A stretch of DNA of 64,000 bases from Bradyrhizobium australiense (GCF_013114825.1 NZ_JAAVLX010000002.1:372001-436000), one strand, 5' to 3'; positions 1-9,489 are shown, counted from the first letter of the stretch. Numbers and translations are program-made. The notes: generated from the sequence alone by a model not told the origin.

Positions 1-171
1 AGGTGCTCATCGGGACGTCCTCGCAAAATGATGACCGGAAGGTAGTCCGATCGGACAAGGAGACAAGGGCGATCCCCGCATGTCTCGTATCACTTCACCT
101 CCGCGGTTATTGTGGCGAACGGCCAGCCTTTCTAGAACTCCGTGCGTCGATTCGAACCGCGGAGCGCTGTA

Positions 172-424
172 ATGAGCGCCCTTCAAGCCGGAAAGCCCCT
201 GTTCCGCGCCACCAAATATGCCGGCGGGCCGTGGTCGCCGGATGTGCTGCAGGGCAGCGCGACCACCGCGCTGATGACAGCGAGGTCGACCGGCTGGCCT
301 GCGCGCTACTTCCAGAACGTGTCGGTACGGTTGATCGAGGGCGCGCTGGAGAAGCCGGGTCCCGCGGCGGCGTGGATGCGGCTCGACGTGCCGATGCTTT
401 ATGCGGAGGATCCACGGCGATGTA
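172..424 (+). pseudogene. acyl-CoA thioesterase (4HBT_3-like) internal fragment
   Basis: This stretch encodes about 80 residues resembling the middle of the double-hotdog acyl-CoA thioesterases, with the segments GPWSPDVLQGSATTALM, a QNVSVRLIEGALE strand and PGPAAAWMRLDVPM. The usual family length is about 250 residues. The hotdog start and the second half are absent: after roughly position 420 the frame runs on with no family resemblance. It is therefore a gene fragment left by a rearrangement, and no function is expected. A different thioesterase remnant lies at the other end of the window (59353-59856). The family assignment rests on motif style only. Confidence 0.45.
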
Positions 425-512
425 AATCGCAAGAAATTTGGGATAGTTGGAGCGCAGCGAAACCCATCAATGCCCGCTTACAGTCTGATGGATATACTGC
501 GCTCCACCCATC

Positions 513-1331
513 CTACAAACTGGCCGCCATCTGCCGCATCCGATCCGCAGTCAGATCGTCAGCGGGGAAGAAGGTTTCCAGCGCCAATTCCTGCAACGTG
601 ATGTCGACCGGCGTGCCGAACACCATGGTGGTGGAGATGAAACTCAGCACGTCGCCATTGTGGCGCAGCTTGAAGGGAATCGCGACATTGTCGGCCGAGA
701 TCGGCCCCGAACGGGCCGGCATCCGATAGGCTTTCAGCTCCTGATACAGCTTCAGCAGTTCGGGATCGGCCGTCGCCTCGCACTGGCGATGCAGCCGCTC
801 CAAAAGATGCGCGCTCCATTCGGCAAGATTGACCGTGCGCGGCGCGAGCCCCTCGGGATGAAAGGCGAGCCGCAGGATGTTGAAGGGCTGCCCGAGCAGA
901 TGCGGTGGCAACCCTTCGAGCAGTGGCGCCACCATGCGGTTGGCCGTCACCAGATTCCAGTGCCGGTCATAGGCCAGCGCCGGATTGGGCTCATGCGCCC
1001 TCAGCACCAGATCGATCGCCTGCCGGGCAGATTTCAGTGCGGGATCGTCGAGCGAGCGCTGCGGAAAGGCCGGGGCAAAACCCGCCGAGACCAGGAGCAC
1101 GTTGCGTTCACGCAAGGGAACCTCCAATCGCTCGGCGAGCTTCAGCACCATTTCCCGCGATGGCGCGGCGCGGCCCGTCTCCACAAAACTGAGATGACGG
1201 GCCGATATCTCGGCGTCTCCCGCCAGATCGAGCTGGCTCAGATGGCGCCGCTGGCGCCATTCGCGCAAATGATCGCCAATATGGAGAGGCCGGGTTCGTT
1301 CGGCTCGCGCCGTGGCAGCATGTGCATTCAT
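513..1331 (-). CDS. XRE-family transcriptional regulator with MmyB-like ligand-binding domain
   Basis: This 272-aa protein has an N-terminal Cro/C1 helix-turn-helix (about residues 22-77, with LREWRQRRHLSQLDLA and HLSFVETGRAAPSREMVLKL). The remainder (about 105-260) matches the MmyB-like ligand-binding fold, including the typical ALAYDRHWNLVTANR segment. Family members usually control a neighbouring oxidoreductase or hydrolase gene and their own promoter. Here the adjacent gene is only a thioesterase fragment, so the original target may be lost. The ATG at 1331 lies just downstream of a perfect inverted repeat (1364-1386) that is a good autoregulatory operator candidate. Length and domain order are normal, so it appears intact. 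Confidence 0.85.
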   Translation of the reverse strand: MNAHAATARAERTRPLHIGDHLREWRQRRHLSQLDLAGDAEISARHLSFVETGRAAPSREMVLKLAERLEVPLRERNVLLVSAGFAPAFPQRSLDDPALKSARQAIDLVLRAHEPNPALAYDRHWNLVTANRMVAPLLEGLPPHLLGQPFNILRLAFHPEGLAPRTVNLAEWSAHLLERLHRQCEATADPELLKLYQELKAYRMPARSGPISADNVAIPFKLRHNGDVLSFISTTMVFGTPVDITLQELALETFFPADDLTADRMRQMAASL

Positions 1332-1363
1332 GGTGGAAAACCTACCATGTGAATTTCGTCCAT

Positions 1364-1386
1364 TCCATTACGTCCGAGGTAATGGA
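1364..1386. promoter_or_regulatory. inverted repeat, probable operator of the XRE regulator
   Basis: Perfect 8-bp arms TCCATTAC and GTAATGGA are separated by 7 bases, 33 bases upstream of the XRE regulator start. Position and symmetry fit a dimeric HTH repressor site. Binding by this regulator is inferred. Confidence 0.5.
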
Positions 1387-1409
1387 TTTTGACGTACAAC
1401 TACTTGTAC

Positions 1410-1908
1410 TAACAGGAATTTCTTTTTAACCCTCCCCACCGATACCAACACAAATACCAACATCCCGAACTCACACACCGGCAATAAAAAATATTGACGA
1501 GCCGATTATTGGCGAGCCCTACCCTAAGTTTTTTCAGGCCCGAGTTCGAAAGTGATCCAGCACGTGCGCGAGAAGTTCGTCTGCCGAGCCTGCCAAGCAC
1601 ACCGAACCCGCCGGGCCCTCGCGCCCGATTGCACGTGTACGTGCGGGGCCGAAGCTGTTCGCCCTTATGAGTGCTGAGGCCGGCGTGAAGGCGGCGCTGA
1701 GCAAGTCGCCGACCACCAGGTAAAATGCCTTGCTGAAGCGTACCCTTCTTCGGCCTTTCCCAGACCACGATGGAATGTGGCTCCTTGCGAGAAGTTCGAT
1801 CATTCCGGGCTTGGCGGGAAGCCAGGTTTCTCGCTGCGCTTCCGTACAGGTCAGGAGTGGGCCCGCGCGCGTGGGCTCTGGGCTGCAGCTGGTCCACCTA
1901 GTGGTTCA
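1410..1908. other. no recognisable gene (about 500 bases)
   Basis: Open frames here (for example 1534-1803 minus) show no recognisable motif and no convincing ribosome binding site. The stretch separates the XRE promoter from the right-hand end of an IS630 remnant and may hold its flank. I see nothing else supportable. Confidence 0.3.
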
Positions 1909-2850
1909 TCACAGTGATTTTGACTCTTTGGCGGTGGCTGGATAAGCGCGGCCGAGTTTGGCGCGAGCCTTGTCGGTTGTGAACATCCATTGTGATGCGG
2001 GCTTTGGCTTTATTTCGCCGCCGTTGCCATGGTGCGATCTCTTTCGGAGCTTTTTGGGGTCGTCGATGCGGCGGCCGAGACACTGGCGCTGCAGCACGCT
2101 GATCTCGCACTCGACCATGTTGAGCCAACTGGCATGTTTCGGGGTGTGGTGGAATTCGAGGCGGCGCAGGATGCGCCGGGCCTCGGCGGGCGCGAAGGCC
2201 TCATACAGCGCTCCAGGCTTGTGGGTCGACAAATTGTCCTGCACGACACGGATGCAAGTGGCGCCGGGATAATGGACGTCGACGAGTTCACGCATGCATT
2301 GGGCGTAGTCCACGGCGGCGCGGCGGTCGGTGACCTTGATGTTGCGCCAGCCGCGATGCGGATCGAAGGTGACGAAGAGATTGACGGTGCCGTTGCGGCG
2401 ATACTCGTAATCGTAGCGCTGCTGTCCCGGTTCGGCTGGAATCGGCTGACGGACCTCGCCGATCAGCTGGACGGGGGTCCTCGTCGAAGCAGACCAGAGG
2501 CCGCGCGGGATCCGGCGCTTCAGCGTAGAGATCGAGCACGTCCTCCATGCGGGCGACGTATTCGCCATCGACCTGGAGGATGCACCACATGTCTCGGCGC
2601 CACGGCTTGAGATCGTTCTCGGCCAGCCGGCGGCGCACCGTCCCGCCCGACAGGCTGTCGTGATCGGTGAGCTTGACCATCATGTCGGCCAAAAGCGTCA
2701 GCGTCCAGCGTTTGCGGCCGGCGGGTGGCTTGGCGCATGCGATCGCCACCAGCAGGGCCTCCTCCTTGCCGGTCAGCTTGCGCTCCGCGGCCGGACGCGG
2801 CTCCGCGATTAAAGAACGGACGACTAAGAAAAATGCGAACGTGATCGGAT
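1909..2850 (-). mobile_element. decayed IS630-family transposase
   Basis: The minus strand encodes IS630-type transposase pieces in several frames. The first (about 2288-2850) carries KPPAGRKRWTLTLLADMMV, GGTVRRRLAENDLKPWRR and the first catalytic Asp segment VCFDE. The second (about 2130-2500) carries RVVQDNLSTH, with the second Asp, and PKHASWLNMVE, with the DDE-box Glu. The tail (about 1930-2000) reads WMFTTDKARAKLGRAYP. At least three frameshifts separate the pieces. The extreme N-terminus, including the first HTH, is missing upstream of about 2850. No functional transposase can be made. Clean terminal inverted repeats were not found. Confidence 0.85.
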
Positions 2851-2899
2851 TTGTCGAGGGTGTCCGCTATGGCACCAGAAGCGCCTTGAAATGGACCTG

Positions 2900-3418
2900 C
2901 TAAAGAATCCCGTTCTTCTGCGGGCTGGTGCGGCGGCGGTTTGGCGCTTTGTTCAGTAGGCCGGCAAGCCGCAGACCTTCCAGGATGCCTTCCAGCCGCT
3001 GCACACGGATCATCGAAGCAACCATTGAAACTGCGTCCTGCTGCTGGATCGTGAAGTGCACATCCGGAAGTTGCTCAGACATCGCCTCCAACAATGTCTG
3101 CGGGTTGCTAACGTGATCTCGGACCGCATGCGCCGCTTCCTCAGCGAGGTAGGTCGCAAAATCGCCGTCGACGACGAACCCGACGAAATTGAAGTCATTG
3201 CGGGTACGTTCCTTGATCGATTGCCGAATCAGCTCGCTTTGGTGTTTTGCCTCAACGAAGAGCATAAAGACCGCATCAGGCAGGTTGTCGCGCGGCAGGT
3301 TCTTCAAATCAGCGATTCGGGTGTAAATGTCCTTCCCTGCGCCCTCGTTCCGCTCGAATCGGGCTTGAACCTCCTGGGTCTCGTGCTTCCGCAGCATTTT
3401 CTTCTTCTTTCCGAACAT
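2900..3418 (-). CDS. hypothetical protein, 172 aa
   Basis: I do not recognise this gene. The product begins with a very basic segment (MFGKKKKMLRKHE), has no signal peptide or membrane segment, and is mainly alpha-helical in appearance. Its charged body includes HQSELIRQSIKERTRNDFNFVGFVVDGDF, and the basic tail ends PNRRRTSPQKNG. Upstream of the ATG (3418) the minus strand reads AGGAGGATATGCG, a strong ribosome binding site, which supports a real start. It stands alone between an IS630 remnant and a 400-base non-coding stretch. Confidence 0.55.
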   Translation of the reverse strand: MFGKKKKMLRKHETQEVQARFERNEGAGKDIYTRIADLKNLPRDNLPDAVFMLFVEAKHQSELIRQSIKERTRNDFNFVGFVVDGDFATYLAEEAAHAVRDHVSNPQTLLEAMSEQLPDVHFTIQQQDAVSMVASMIRVQRLEGILEGLRLAGLLNKAPNRRRTSPQKNGIL

Positions 3419-3833
3419 CGCATATCCTCCTAAGACTAGGCCGCGAAGCGCCTCCAGAAGCGAAGGTGCTTGCGTTTCGGTGAACGCCTCTCAAGCGAGC
3501 ATCATCTCACTCTGCTGGCCATGGGGCGCATGACGGACCTCTCCCTAGGCTCTCTTCGGGACGAATCACCACTCAATGACTCTGCGTGAATCTTGAGGAG
3601 AATGGAGGTCACTGACTACAACGAGAGTTTTCCTCTGAGAGGTCATATAGACAAGATGCATCTTGATGTGAGCCCGCGCAGCCCTCGCGATAAATCCCGA
3701 TCAGGGGCAACCTGCTTATAATACGCTCGCATCCCCGTATACCAATGTGTACTCGAGCTAGCCACCGGGATGATTGGCACCAAGGGCGGGCGCAATCATT
3801 ATGGCCTTATATTGCCAGACAATTCGAGGGGCT
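3419..3833. other. intergenic region upstream of the acyl-CoA dehydrogenase
   Basis: No coding frame with recognisable content was seen. The stretch is AT-richer than most of the window and must hold the promoters of the two divergent genes (2900-3418 minus and 3834-5378 plus). No clear operator was found. Confidence 0.3.
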
Positions 3834-5378
3834 ATGAACAGTCAAATCTACTCCCTGTTTGGGGAGGCGCAGGAACGCACAGCTGCAGGTCGTGCACCTA
3901 CGCTATATTCCAGTTTGATCGATGACCTGGGTCAGTTGAATTTCGCGGACGCGGATGACCGTCGAGCATTCCCTCCGACCCTACACAGCACGTTAGCAAG
4001 GCATGGACTGTTCGGGCTCACTACACCAGCAGAGCACGGCGGATTAGCTCTTCCGTTGCAAGAGGCCATCGACCTCATCTCCGCCACCGCATCCTTCGAT
4101 GTCTCGGCTGCCTCTACCCTCGTCATCCATAACTTCCTGGCCTTGCCCTGCATCGAAGCTGCACCGCACATCCCTGAACAAAGGCATGTCATGCGGGGTG
4201 CAACACGCGGCGACCTTTGCGCTTTCGCTTTGACGGAGCCTGGAGCTGGCTCTGACCCGCGGCATATACAGGCTTCGGCTTTCATGCACGAAGATAGAGT
4301 TCGCATCTCCGGCCGCAAAATTTGGATCGGCCTCGCTGACTGGGCTCGTTGGATCGTTTGCTTTGCGCGAGCCTCCGGTCCTTATGCGAAAGGTCGGTTC
4401 GTTTGTGTACTAGTTGATAGGCAGGCTCCGGGCCTAAAGGTCACGCACGAGCATCGCACACTCGGTCTACGTGGCATTATTCAAAATACCCTAGAGTTCC
4501 AGGATGTCGAGGTGCCGAGTGCCTACGTGCTCTCTCGCGATCAAGACGGCTGGGGAGCAGCAGCATCTAGTATGAACCGCGGGCGTATCGGTGTGGCTGC
4601 TATGGGCCTTGGAGCCCTTGAGCGTGCTATCCAGGTCGCAGCCTCATATGCAAGCCATCGTCGAATAGGTAAGCTGCGCATGATTGAGAACAGCTATGTC
4701 GAGCAGTTATTTGAACGGATGGTACTCCGGCGGGAAGTAGTGAAGGCAATGCTGGGCGCATCCTGCCGACTTGTCTCAGCGCACGGCGCGCCGAACGTCC
4801 ACCTTGCGTCGGCAACGAAGGTGTTGTCGTCAGAGTGGTGCGGCCTCGTCGCTGATCAATGCGTCCAACTATTGGGTGGCCGTGGTTACGATGAGAGAAC
4901 GCCTGTAGCTAAAATCTATCGAGACGCTCGCATTCTCCGCATCTTCGAGGGTCCGACTGAGACGCTCCTATCGCACCTCGGCCGCTGCCTTCTCTCTAGA
5001 GCCACACGTGACGAAATAGCCGATCTTTTTCTGTCTCTTGGTGCGGCGCCAGTCCATGCTGCTGCAATTGATGAACTCTCTGGGCTCAATGAGACAGACG
5101 GTGCCGTGCTAATCTATGCAGGTTGGCTCACTACACTAGGACTAGCACAAGCTGTCATGTCTGCTGGTTGCTTCTCCGCCTCAGATTGTGCCGCAGCCGC
5201 GGCTGACCTAATCAGTTCCGAATTGGCAACTCTCCGTAGTCGCGCGCCGGCACGGCCATCTTTCGAACGCCGCATTCACGCTAGTCGGATTCTGAATACC
5301 TTCCTTCAAGACGCAGCTTCTTCCATCCGGTCACCTGTCCTCACAGACGATTACCTCAAATTGGCTCAGTATGTCTGA
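3834..5378 (+). CDS. acyl-CoA (or acyl-carrier-protein) dehydrogenase family protein
   Basis: This 514-aa flavoprotein oxidises an acyl thioester at the alpha-beta carbons. Visible marks are the FAD-binding signature FALTEPGAGSDP, the middle beta-domain ending FQDVEVP, the C-terminal helical segment VQLLGGRGYDERTPVAKIYRDARILRI, and the catalytic base Glu (residue 372) in IFEGPTE. A C-terminal extension of about 130 residues goes beyond the usual 380-390. The ATG at 3834 is preceded by GAGGGG and is preferred over an upstream in-frame TTG at 3774. It has no partner electron-transfer or CoA-ligase gene nearby. Its codon use is less GC-biased than that of core genes, suggesting transfer. Such stand-alone dehydrogenases also occur in secondary-metabolite clusters. 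Confidence 0.85.
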   Translation: MNSQIYSLFGEAQERTAAGRAPTLYSSLIDDLGQLNFADADDRRAFPPTLHSTLARHGLFGLTTPAEHGGLALPLQEAIDLISATASFDVSAASTLVIHNFLALPCIEAAPHIPEQRHVMRGATRGDLCAFALTEPGAGSDPRHIQASAFMHEDRVRISGRKIWIGLADWARWIVCFARASGPYAKGRFVCVLVDRQAPGLKVTHEHRTLGLRGIIQNTLEFQDVEVPSAYVLSRDQDGWGAAASSMNRGRIGVAAMGLGALERAIQVAASYASHRRIGKLRMIENSYVEQLFERMVLRREVVKAMLGASCRLVSAHGAPNVHLASATKVLSSEWCGLVADQCVQLLGGRGYDERTPVAKIYRDARILRIFEGPTETLLSHLGRCLLSRATRDEIADLFLSLGAAPVHAAAIDELSGLNETDGAVLIYAGWLTTLGLAQAVMSAGCFSASDCAAAAADLISSELATLRSRAPARPSFERRIHASRILNTFLQDAASSIRSPVLTDDYLKLAQYV

Positions 5379-5590
5379 CAGCTAGCCGTTCTTATGCATG
5401 GGAGGGATGATGAGGGTTGGCGAGTGTAGGCTAGATCCGGGCGTCGTTTCCTTCTCGAAGGCACATTCGAGCCACGTTTGTCCGCGGCCTCTGGATCAAA
5501 CATCGACTGAGGGCTTGATGTGCGTGTGTCGGATGTGGGTAACGATCGCATCCCCCGAAAAGCACGGGCTTACGACCTGCTATGGAACGT

Positions 5591-6604
5591 CTACTTCGCT
5601 TCCTTTGCTACTAGCTTGTCCGCTAGTTGGTTAAGGAGTTCAGTCGCAGAATTGTTGATGTCAGATTTGCTCGCGTTCAAGAATCGACTTAGGAAAACAA
5701 GATACCTACTCGCTGAGCCGGTCTCTTCCAGAGTGATAGATACGTTTGAGGGAGTGCTAGGCAAGCTTGAAAACAACTTTGCCCGCTCATTATTTGCGAA
5801 TTTTTCATCTGGTGGAGGGAGCATTGGTGCCCAGGGATTGTCGATGCTGACGCCATCAATCGGAACGTCAGCGCCAGCTTGGACTCCGGCTAGTCTGAAC
5901 GGCAAAACCGCAGACGGAGTAGATAATCCGGGCTGTGAGATTGTCACGGTAAGATTCAGATCAAGCTTGCCATCGGCAGCAGCCTTCACGGAAGGTTGTT
6001 TGTAATAGATAACCCGTGGCTGAAGTCGAAATACCGTATCGAGAGGATCTCGTTCGAAGGCGAATTCAAGATACAGATCTGGAAAATCTGAAAATCCAAG
6101 TGTCTGTAAAATGGGAAAACTTCTTTCTCCCTTTTCATCAACCTTGCTAAAGCGGCTCCGAGGATCCATGCGCTGAGCAAATAGCCTCAAACCCAAGACA
6201 TCGATCGGCCCTGGGCGGCCGCGAGCTATGACAATACAGTCCAAAGCTGGCTCGGCGCCCCATTTTCCTTCGGCCCCTTTCTTCAATCTATAGAAATAGG
6301 CGCTCTTAACGGCCACCGTAAGCGAACTCTCCTGAGCCTTTATAGTCTCACTAATGTAGTTGGAGAGGGCATCATAACCAATCTCAGCCGCTTTGCTTCC
6401 AAGGCTAGCGAGTAATGGGGCGAGAATTGTAAGTCCCGTTTCGGTTGGCTTGGTGGGCGGGTTTATTAGACATGCTTCACGTCCACCGGCAAGAACGCGT
6501 GTCACGCTTGAAAGCCGCGGACTGTCGGTAACGTCGGCCTTACAATATCCGAAGCAACAGTTTGCGAGCGTAATTGTGATTGCGAGACGGAGTGCGGTCT
6601 GCAT
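5591..6604 (-). CDS. exported hypothetical protein, 337 aa
   Basis: I do not recognise a family. The N-terminus (MQTALRLAITITLANCCFGYCKA) looks like a signal peptide, so the mature protein is probably periplasmic. The body is mixed alpha/beta with a single CIVIARGRPG segment and no obvious catalytic motif. It ends in a helical stretch rich in Lys and Ala. It lies 3 bases downstream of the trypsin-like protease gene, on the same strand, within a run of exported proteins, so co-transcription is likely. Base composition is lower in GC than in the catabolic and efflux genes of this window. Confidence 0.6.
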   Translation of the reverse strand: MQTALRLAITITLANCCFGYCKADVTDSPRLSSVTRVLAGGREACLINPPTKPTETGLTILAPLLASLGSKAAEIGYDALSNYISETIKAQESSLTVAVKSAYFYRLKKGAEGKWGAEPALDCIVIARGRPGPIDVLGLRLFAQRMDPRSRFSKVDEKGERSFPILQTLGFSDFPDLYLEFAFERDPLDTVFRLQPRVIYYKQPSVKAAADGKLDLNLTVTISQPGLSTPSAVLPFRLAGVQAGADVPIDGVSIDNPWAPMLPPPDEKFANNERAKLFSSLPSTPSNVSITLEETGSASRYLVFLSRFLNASKSDINNSATELLNQLADKLVAKEAK

Positions 6605-6607
6605 GCT

Positions 6608-7621
6608 CTACTTCCCTGGTTGCGCCGCTAAATCGATAACCTCTTTTGGAAGGGTGATGCCAACGTTGAATGACTCTCGTTCGCCGCATTCGCGGCGCTG
6701 GCGAATAATGGGATCATTTCCGAGGAGCCCCGCTCGTAGATGTATGCCCCCTATGAAAACCATCTGTCTAACGTGGTCGTATCCAAATATGGCTGAGCCA
6801 CTCATGGCTTCAAGAGTTTGACAAATATCAAAGACGCATCGAGCGGCTACAGCTTGATCAATATCATCGAACTGATGTCGAAAGCAGGACCGCCCCTTGT
6901 TGACCCTAACTGATTTAAGCCAGTCGCCAGACAAATTTGCGTTCCGAATCCAATAATCGTAAAGATTTACGCCGGGGATCAGAAGGTAATCAGTAAACGG
7001 TAGCTGCTCGCGGAAGGAATTTATAGGAATGTTGAGCGGGATTGCGTGAGTTTCGACTCTCAATACTGCGAAGTCCTCGCGATCAGTAAGAAGCCGGTCA
7101 TCGTCGATATCTCTTGGATTTTCGACAGCTGTCGGCTCAAAGGCAACCTCAGGAATCGAAAGTAGACGAAAGGTGAGTCTCTTTGGATCAATTTGAGCTC
7201 CCCTCCACCATAGGCAATGGGCTGCGGTAACAACGTATCTTTCATTGATGCGAAATCCCGCACACGTGAGTTCCCTGCTGCCGGATTGCTCAAGAAAGAA
7301 AAAGCCCACAATATCTTTCAAACTCTCCCGAGTTTTCGGACGTAAACTCTCCCAGCGCTCCAAGCAAAATTCGTCGTAAGCTTGTAGTTGAGGCGCTGAT
7401 CTCAAAATTTCCTCCTTGTCGGTTAGGTCGATTATCGACTCCCTAAATGCGATCGGAAGATCACTAAATGCTTTGAGACAGCTTTGCTGACGTTCCGGAC
7501 TGACCACACCGAAATCTGTTGGAGCATGTTCGGTCGCTACAGTCGCTCCCATTAGAAAGAGCGACGTCATACTAGACCACATCAAACTCGATCTCCAATT
7601 TCGAAGCGATCGATTCGTCAT
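6608..7621 (-). CDS. trypsin-like serine protease (S1 fold), exported
   Basis: A secreted peptidase with the S1 catalytic triad visible: His in RYVVTAAHCLWW, Asp in REDFAVLRVE and Ser in LEAMSGSAIFGYD. The Ser motif is SGSA rather than the usual GDSGGP, as in many V8/glutamyl-endopeptidase-like or regulatory S1 proteins. The start at 7621 gives a signal peptide with a short basic end (MTNRSLRNWRSSLMWSSM) before a hydrophobic core. An upstream in-frame ATG at 7663 would overlap the preceding gene by 20 bases. It sits between two other exported proteins, so a role on cell-surface or extracellular proteins is inferred. Its specificity cannot be read. Confidence 0.75.
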   Translation of the reverse strand: MTNRSLRNWRSSLMWSSMTSLFLMGATVATEHAPTDFGVVSPERQQSCLKAFSDLPIAFRESIIDLTDKEEILRSAPQLQAYDEFCLERWESLRPKTRESLKDIVGFFFLEQSGSRELTCAGFRINERYVVTAAHCLWWRGAQIDPKRLTFRLLSIPEVAFEPTAVENPRDIDDDRLLTDREDFAVLRVETHAIPLNIPINSFREQLPFTDYLLIPGVNLYDYWIRNANLSGDWLKSVRVNKGRSCFRHQFDDIDQAVAARCVFDICQTLEAMSGSAIFGYDHVRQMVFIGGIHLRAGLLGNDPIIRQRRECGERESFNVGITLPKEVIDLAAQPGK

Positions 7622-7643
7622 CGTAGACTCGGAGTTCGGCTCA

Positions 7644-8267
7644 TCAGCAGTATCCTGGCGCATTTGGTTTCCGAACTCTCACTGGAGGACTGCCCGGCCG
7701 CGTCGCCTTATATTCATACGCTTCATTAGGACACGGCCCCTGTAGGGTTTTTGGTGTTGCGGGACCCGGCGGCATCCCCGGTCCGGGATAAGGACCCGCC
7801 ATCCCTGGTCCGGGACGCGGACCCGGCATTCCTGGGCCCGGATAGGGACTCGGCATTCCCGGGCCTGGATATGGACCGGACGTTCCCGGCCCAGGATAGG
7901 GACCCGGCATCCCCGGTCCGGGATAGGGGCCCGGCATCCCCGGTCCGGGATAGGGGCCCGGCATCCCCGGTCCGGGATAGGGAGCCGGCATCCCCGGTCC
8001 GGGATAAGGAGCTGGATACGGACGCGGCACCTGATTTGACTGCAGGCAATAGTTCGCTTTGTTTGAGCAAGCGCGCAAGTCCGAGTTTAGTGAGTCGCGA
8101 CAATCCGCTCTACATTCATAGTCGCCTCTGCAGTCGCTTACGCATGTATTTTGTTCATCCATGGCGTCCGATCTGCAGGCTTGCCAATCAGTGTAACAGT
8201 CGGCGCGCGCTCGGCAGTTCGTAACGACTGCAACAAATACAACGAACGCAAATGTGAGGTTCTTCAT
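7644..8267 (-). CDS. exported Cys-rich protein with Pro/Gly nonapeptide repeats
   Basis: The 207-aa product has a signal peptide (MKNLTFAFVVFVAVVTNCRARA) and a Cys-rich head of about 50 residues with about nine Cys (CYTDWQACRSDAMDE, CVSDCRGDYECRADC). Next come about nine tandem 9-residue units of the type GPYPGPGMP (mature middle part), then a C-terminal tail with CPNEAYEYKATRPG. The Cys spacing suggests a small disulphide-stabilised domain. The Pro/Gly array is extended and could be a spacer or surface stalk. It precedes the trypsin-like protease gene and probably shares its transcript. The exact function is unknown. Confidence 0.65.
   Translation of the reverse strand: MKNLTFAFVVFVAVVTNCRARADCYTDWQACRSDAMDEQNTCVSDCRGDYECRADCRDSLNSDLRACSNKANYCLQSNQVPRPYPAPYPGPGMPAPYPGPGMPGPYPGPGMPGPYPGPGMPGPYPGPGTSGPYPGPGMPSPYPGPGMPGPRPGPGMAGPYPGPGMPPGPATPKTLQGPCPNEAYEYKATRPGSPPVRVRKPNAPGYC
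7771..8022. repeat. 27-bp tandem repeat encoding GPYPGPGMP units
   Basis: About nine imperfect 27-base units lie inside the gene at 7644-8267. The central three or four are nearly identical at DNA level (GGCATCCCCGGTCCGGGATA). This pattern fits recent slippage or unequal exchange and would vary in copy number without breaking the frame. Confidence 0.8.
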
Positions 8268-8306
8268 TCAGTGTTCCAATCTTAACTGAACTGAATATTT
8301 GCAAAC

Positions 8307-9488
8307 TTACTGGCGCGTATAGCCGTCGAGCGAAATCTCGTGCTGCATTGGGGCAGCCTCATCGATATTGTCGTAAAGCACTAAAACCTTCAGACGCCCA
8401 GCGTCGTGGCTCAGGACAGCTATGGCCTCGGCTTTGGCGATCTCACCTTTTGTGCCCGTTTCAAATTTGACGAAAGTCGCTAGCGGCCGTAGCTGTGCGC
8501 CAGAATCGGGTTTTTCAAGGAGCCATAATTTGAACTCGACATCCTTCTGTTCGAGTGTAGGGCCCGAAAGTATTAGTAAGTCGCTGTTACCCAGGGCGGC
8601 CAAGTCACGAATGCCGGTATTCGCGCCGAGCTTCACCTTGATAGTCTTTGTCAGACCGTCTTTCAATTTTCCGACGCCGGGCGCGAATAACTCCTTGGTC
8701 GGAGCACTAAGGATGAAAGATGCTTCGCTTGTTACTGGTGTGCGCAATCCCACATAAAGACGCCCTCCGATGACGGCGATTCCTTCGATGTTTGTGCCTT
8801 CCCCCTTAGGTTTTCCGTAGGCCTCCTTAACTTCGCTGTCGAGCAGTGCGTCGGCAATGCGCCAGCTGCGCTCGATATAGGGTGTTGCTGGGAAGCTGCT
8901 CGAGCTATTCAACTTAAAGCGTGCGAGCAAATAACTCGAGGGCTTGTATCTACCGCTACCGGAGCAAGAGTGCGAACTTGCCACGTATACAAACTCTCCG
9001 TCGATTGCGACCCCTTCACCATCCAATTCGTCGAACTTGCCTTTTGCAACATTTCCCGTCTCGTCACGACATCTCGGATCGCGGGCTGATCCCAGCACGG
9101 CCTTGCCAGGTTCGCCTTTCTCGACGAATGCAACCGTTTTTCCTGTTGGGCTTATTCCGTCTTTGGTGAGCGTCGCAATTTCTCCAAAGCGTTCCTCGTC
9201 GTTGACAACAAAGCACTCACGACGAACATCATCCGCTTTTCCGAGACACCCCATCCCACTTATGCCCCGAGGCTTACTATGCTTGTCCGATGAAGGTGCC
9301 TTAAAACGACCAAAGACCTTCATCGGACTGCCCGGAGACAAGGTCTGGCCGAAGGAAGCATTGACGCCGCTGACGATTAATACCGATGAGAGGATGGCGC
9401 TTAAGAGAAACGGCGCCGCCCGCGTTTTTCGAAGCACAACTGTTCCTGCTGAAATGAACCGCATGGGGTCGCTCTTATAACCAAACAT
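8307..9488 (-). CDS. exported DUF3616-like protein
   Basis: This 393-aa protein has a long N-terminal hydrophobic segment after a basic start (about residues 20-47), probably a signal peptide or anchor. The body looks like a beta-propeller of the DUF3616 type, with FDELDGEGVAIDGEFVYVASSHS, TNIEGIAVIGGRLYVGLRTPV and KAEAIAVLSHDAGRLKVLVLYDN, repeats typical of that family. No enzyme activity is known to me for DUF3616 proteins. A second ATG at 9464 has a better-placed purine stretch and could be the true start. It is the first gene of the minus-strand run 9488-5591 of exported proteins and probably lies at the head of that transcript. Confidence 0.65.
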   Translation of the reverse strand: MFGYKSDPMRFISAGTVVLRKTRAAPFLLSAILSSVLIVSGVNASFGQTLSPGSPMKVFGRFKAPSSDKHSKPRGISGMGCLGKADDVRRECFVVNDEERFGEIATLTKDGISPTGKTVAFVEKGEPGKAVLGSARDPRCRDETGNVAKGKFDELDGEGVAIDGEFVYVASSHSCSGSGRYKPSSYLLARFKLNSSSSFPATPYIERSWRIADALLDSEVKEAYGKPKGEGTNIEGIAVIGGRLYVGLRTPVTSEASFILSAPTKELFAPGVGKLKDGLTKTIKVKLGANTGIRDLAALGNSDLLILSGPTLEQKDVEFKLWLLEKPDSGAQLRPLATFVKFETGTKGEIAKAEAIAVLSHDAGRLKVLVLYDNIDEAAPMQHEISLDGYTRQ

Positions 9489-9489
9489 G

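Noticed and set aside
7751..8224. Plus-strand frame with RDxDPA-type repeats antisense to the Pro/Gly repeat gene
   Set aside because: A periodic DNA repeat leaves open frames on both strands; the minus strand has the signal peptide and Cys pattern.
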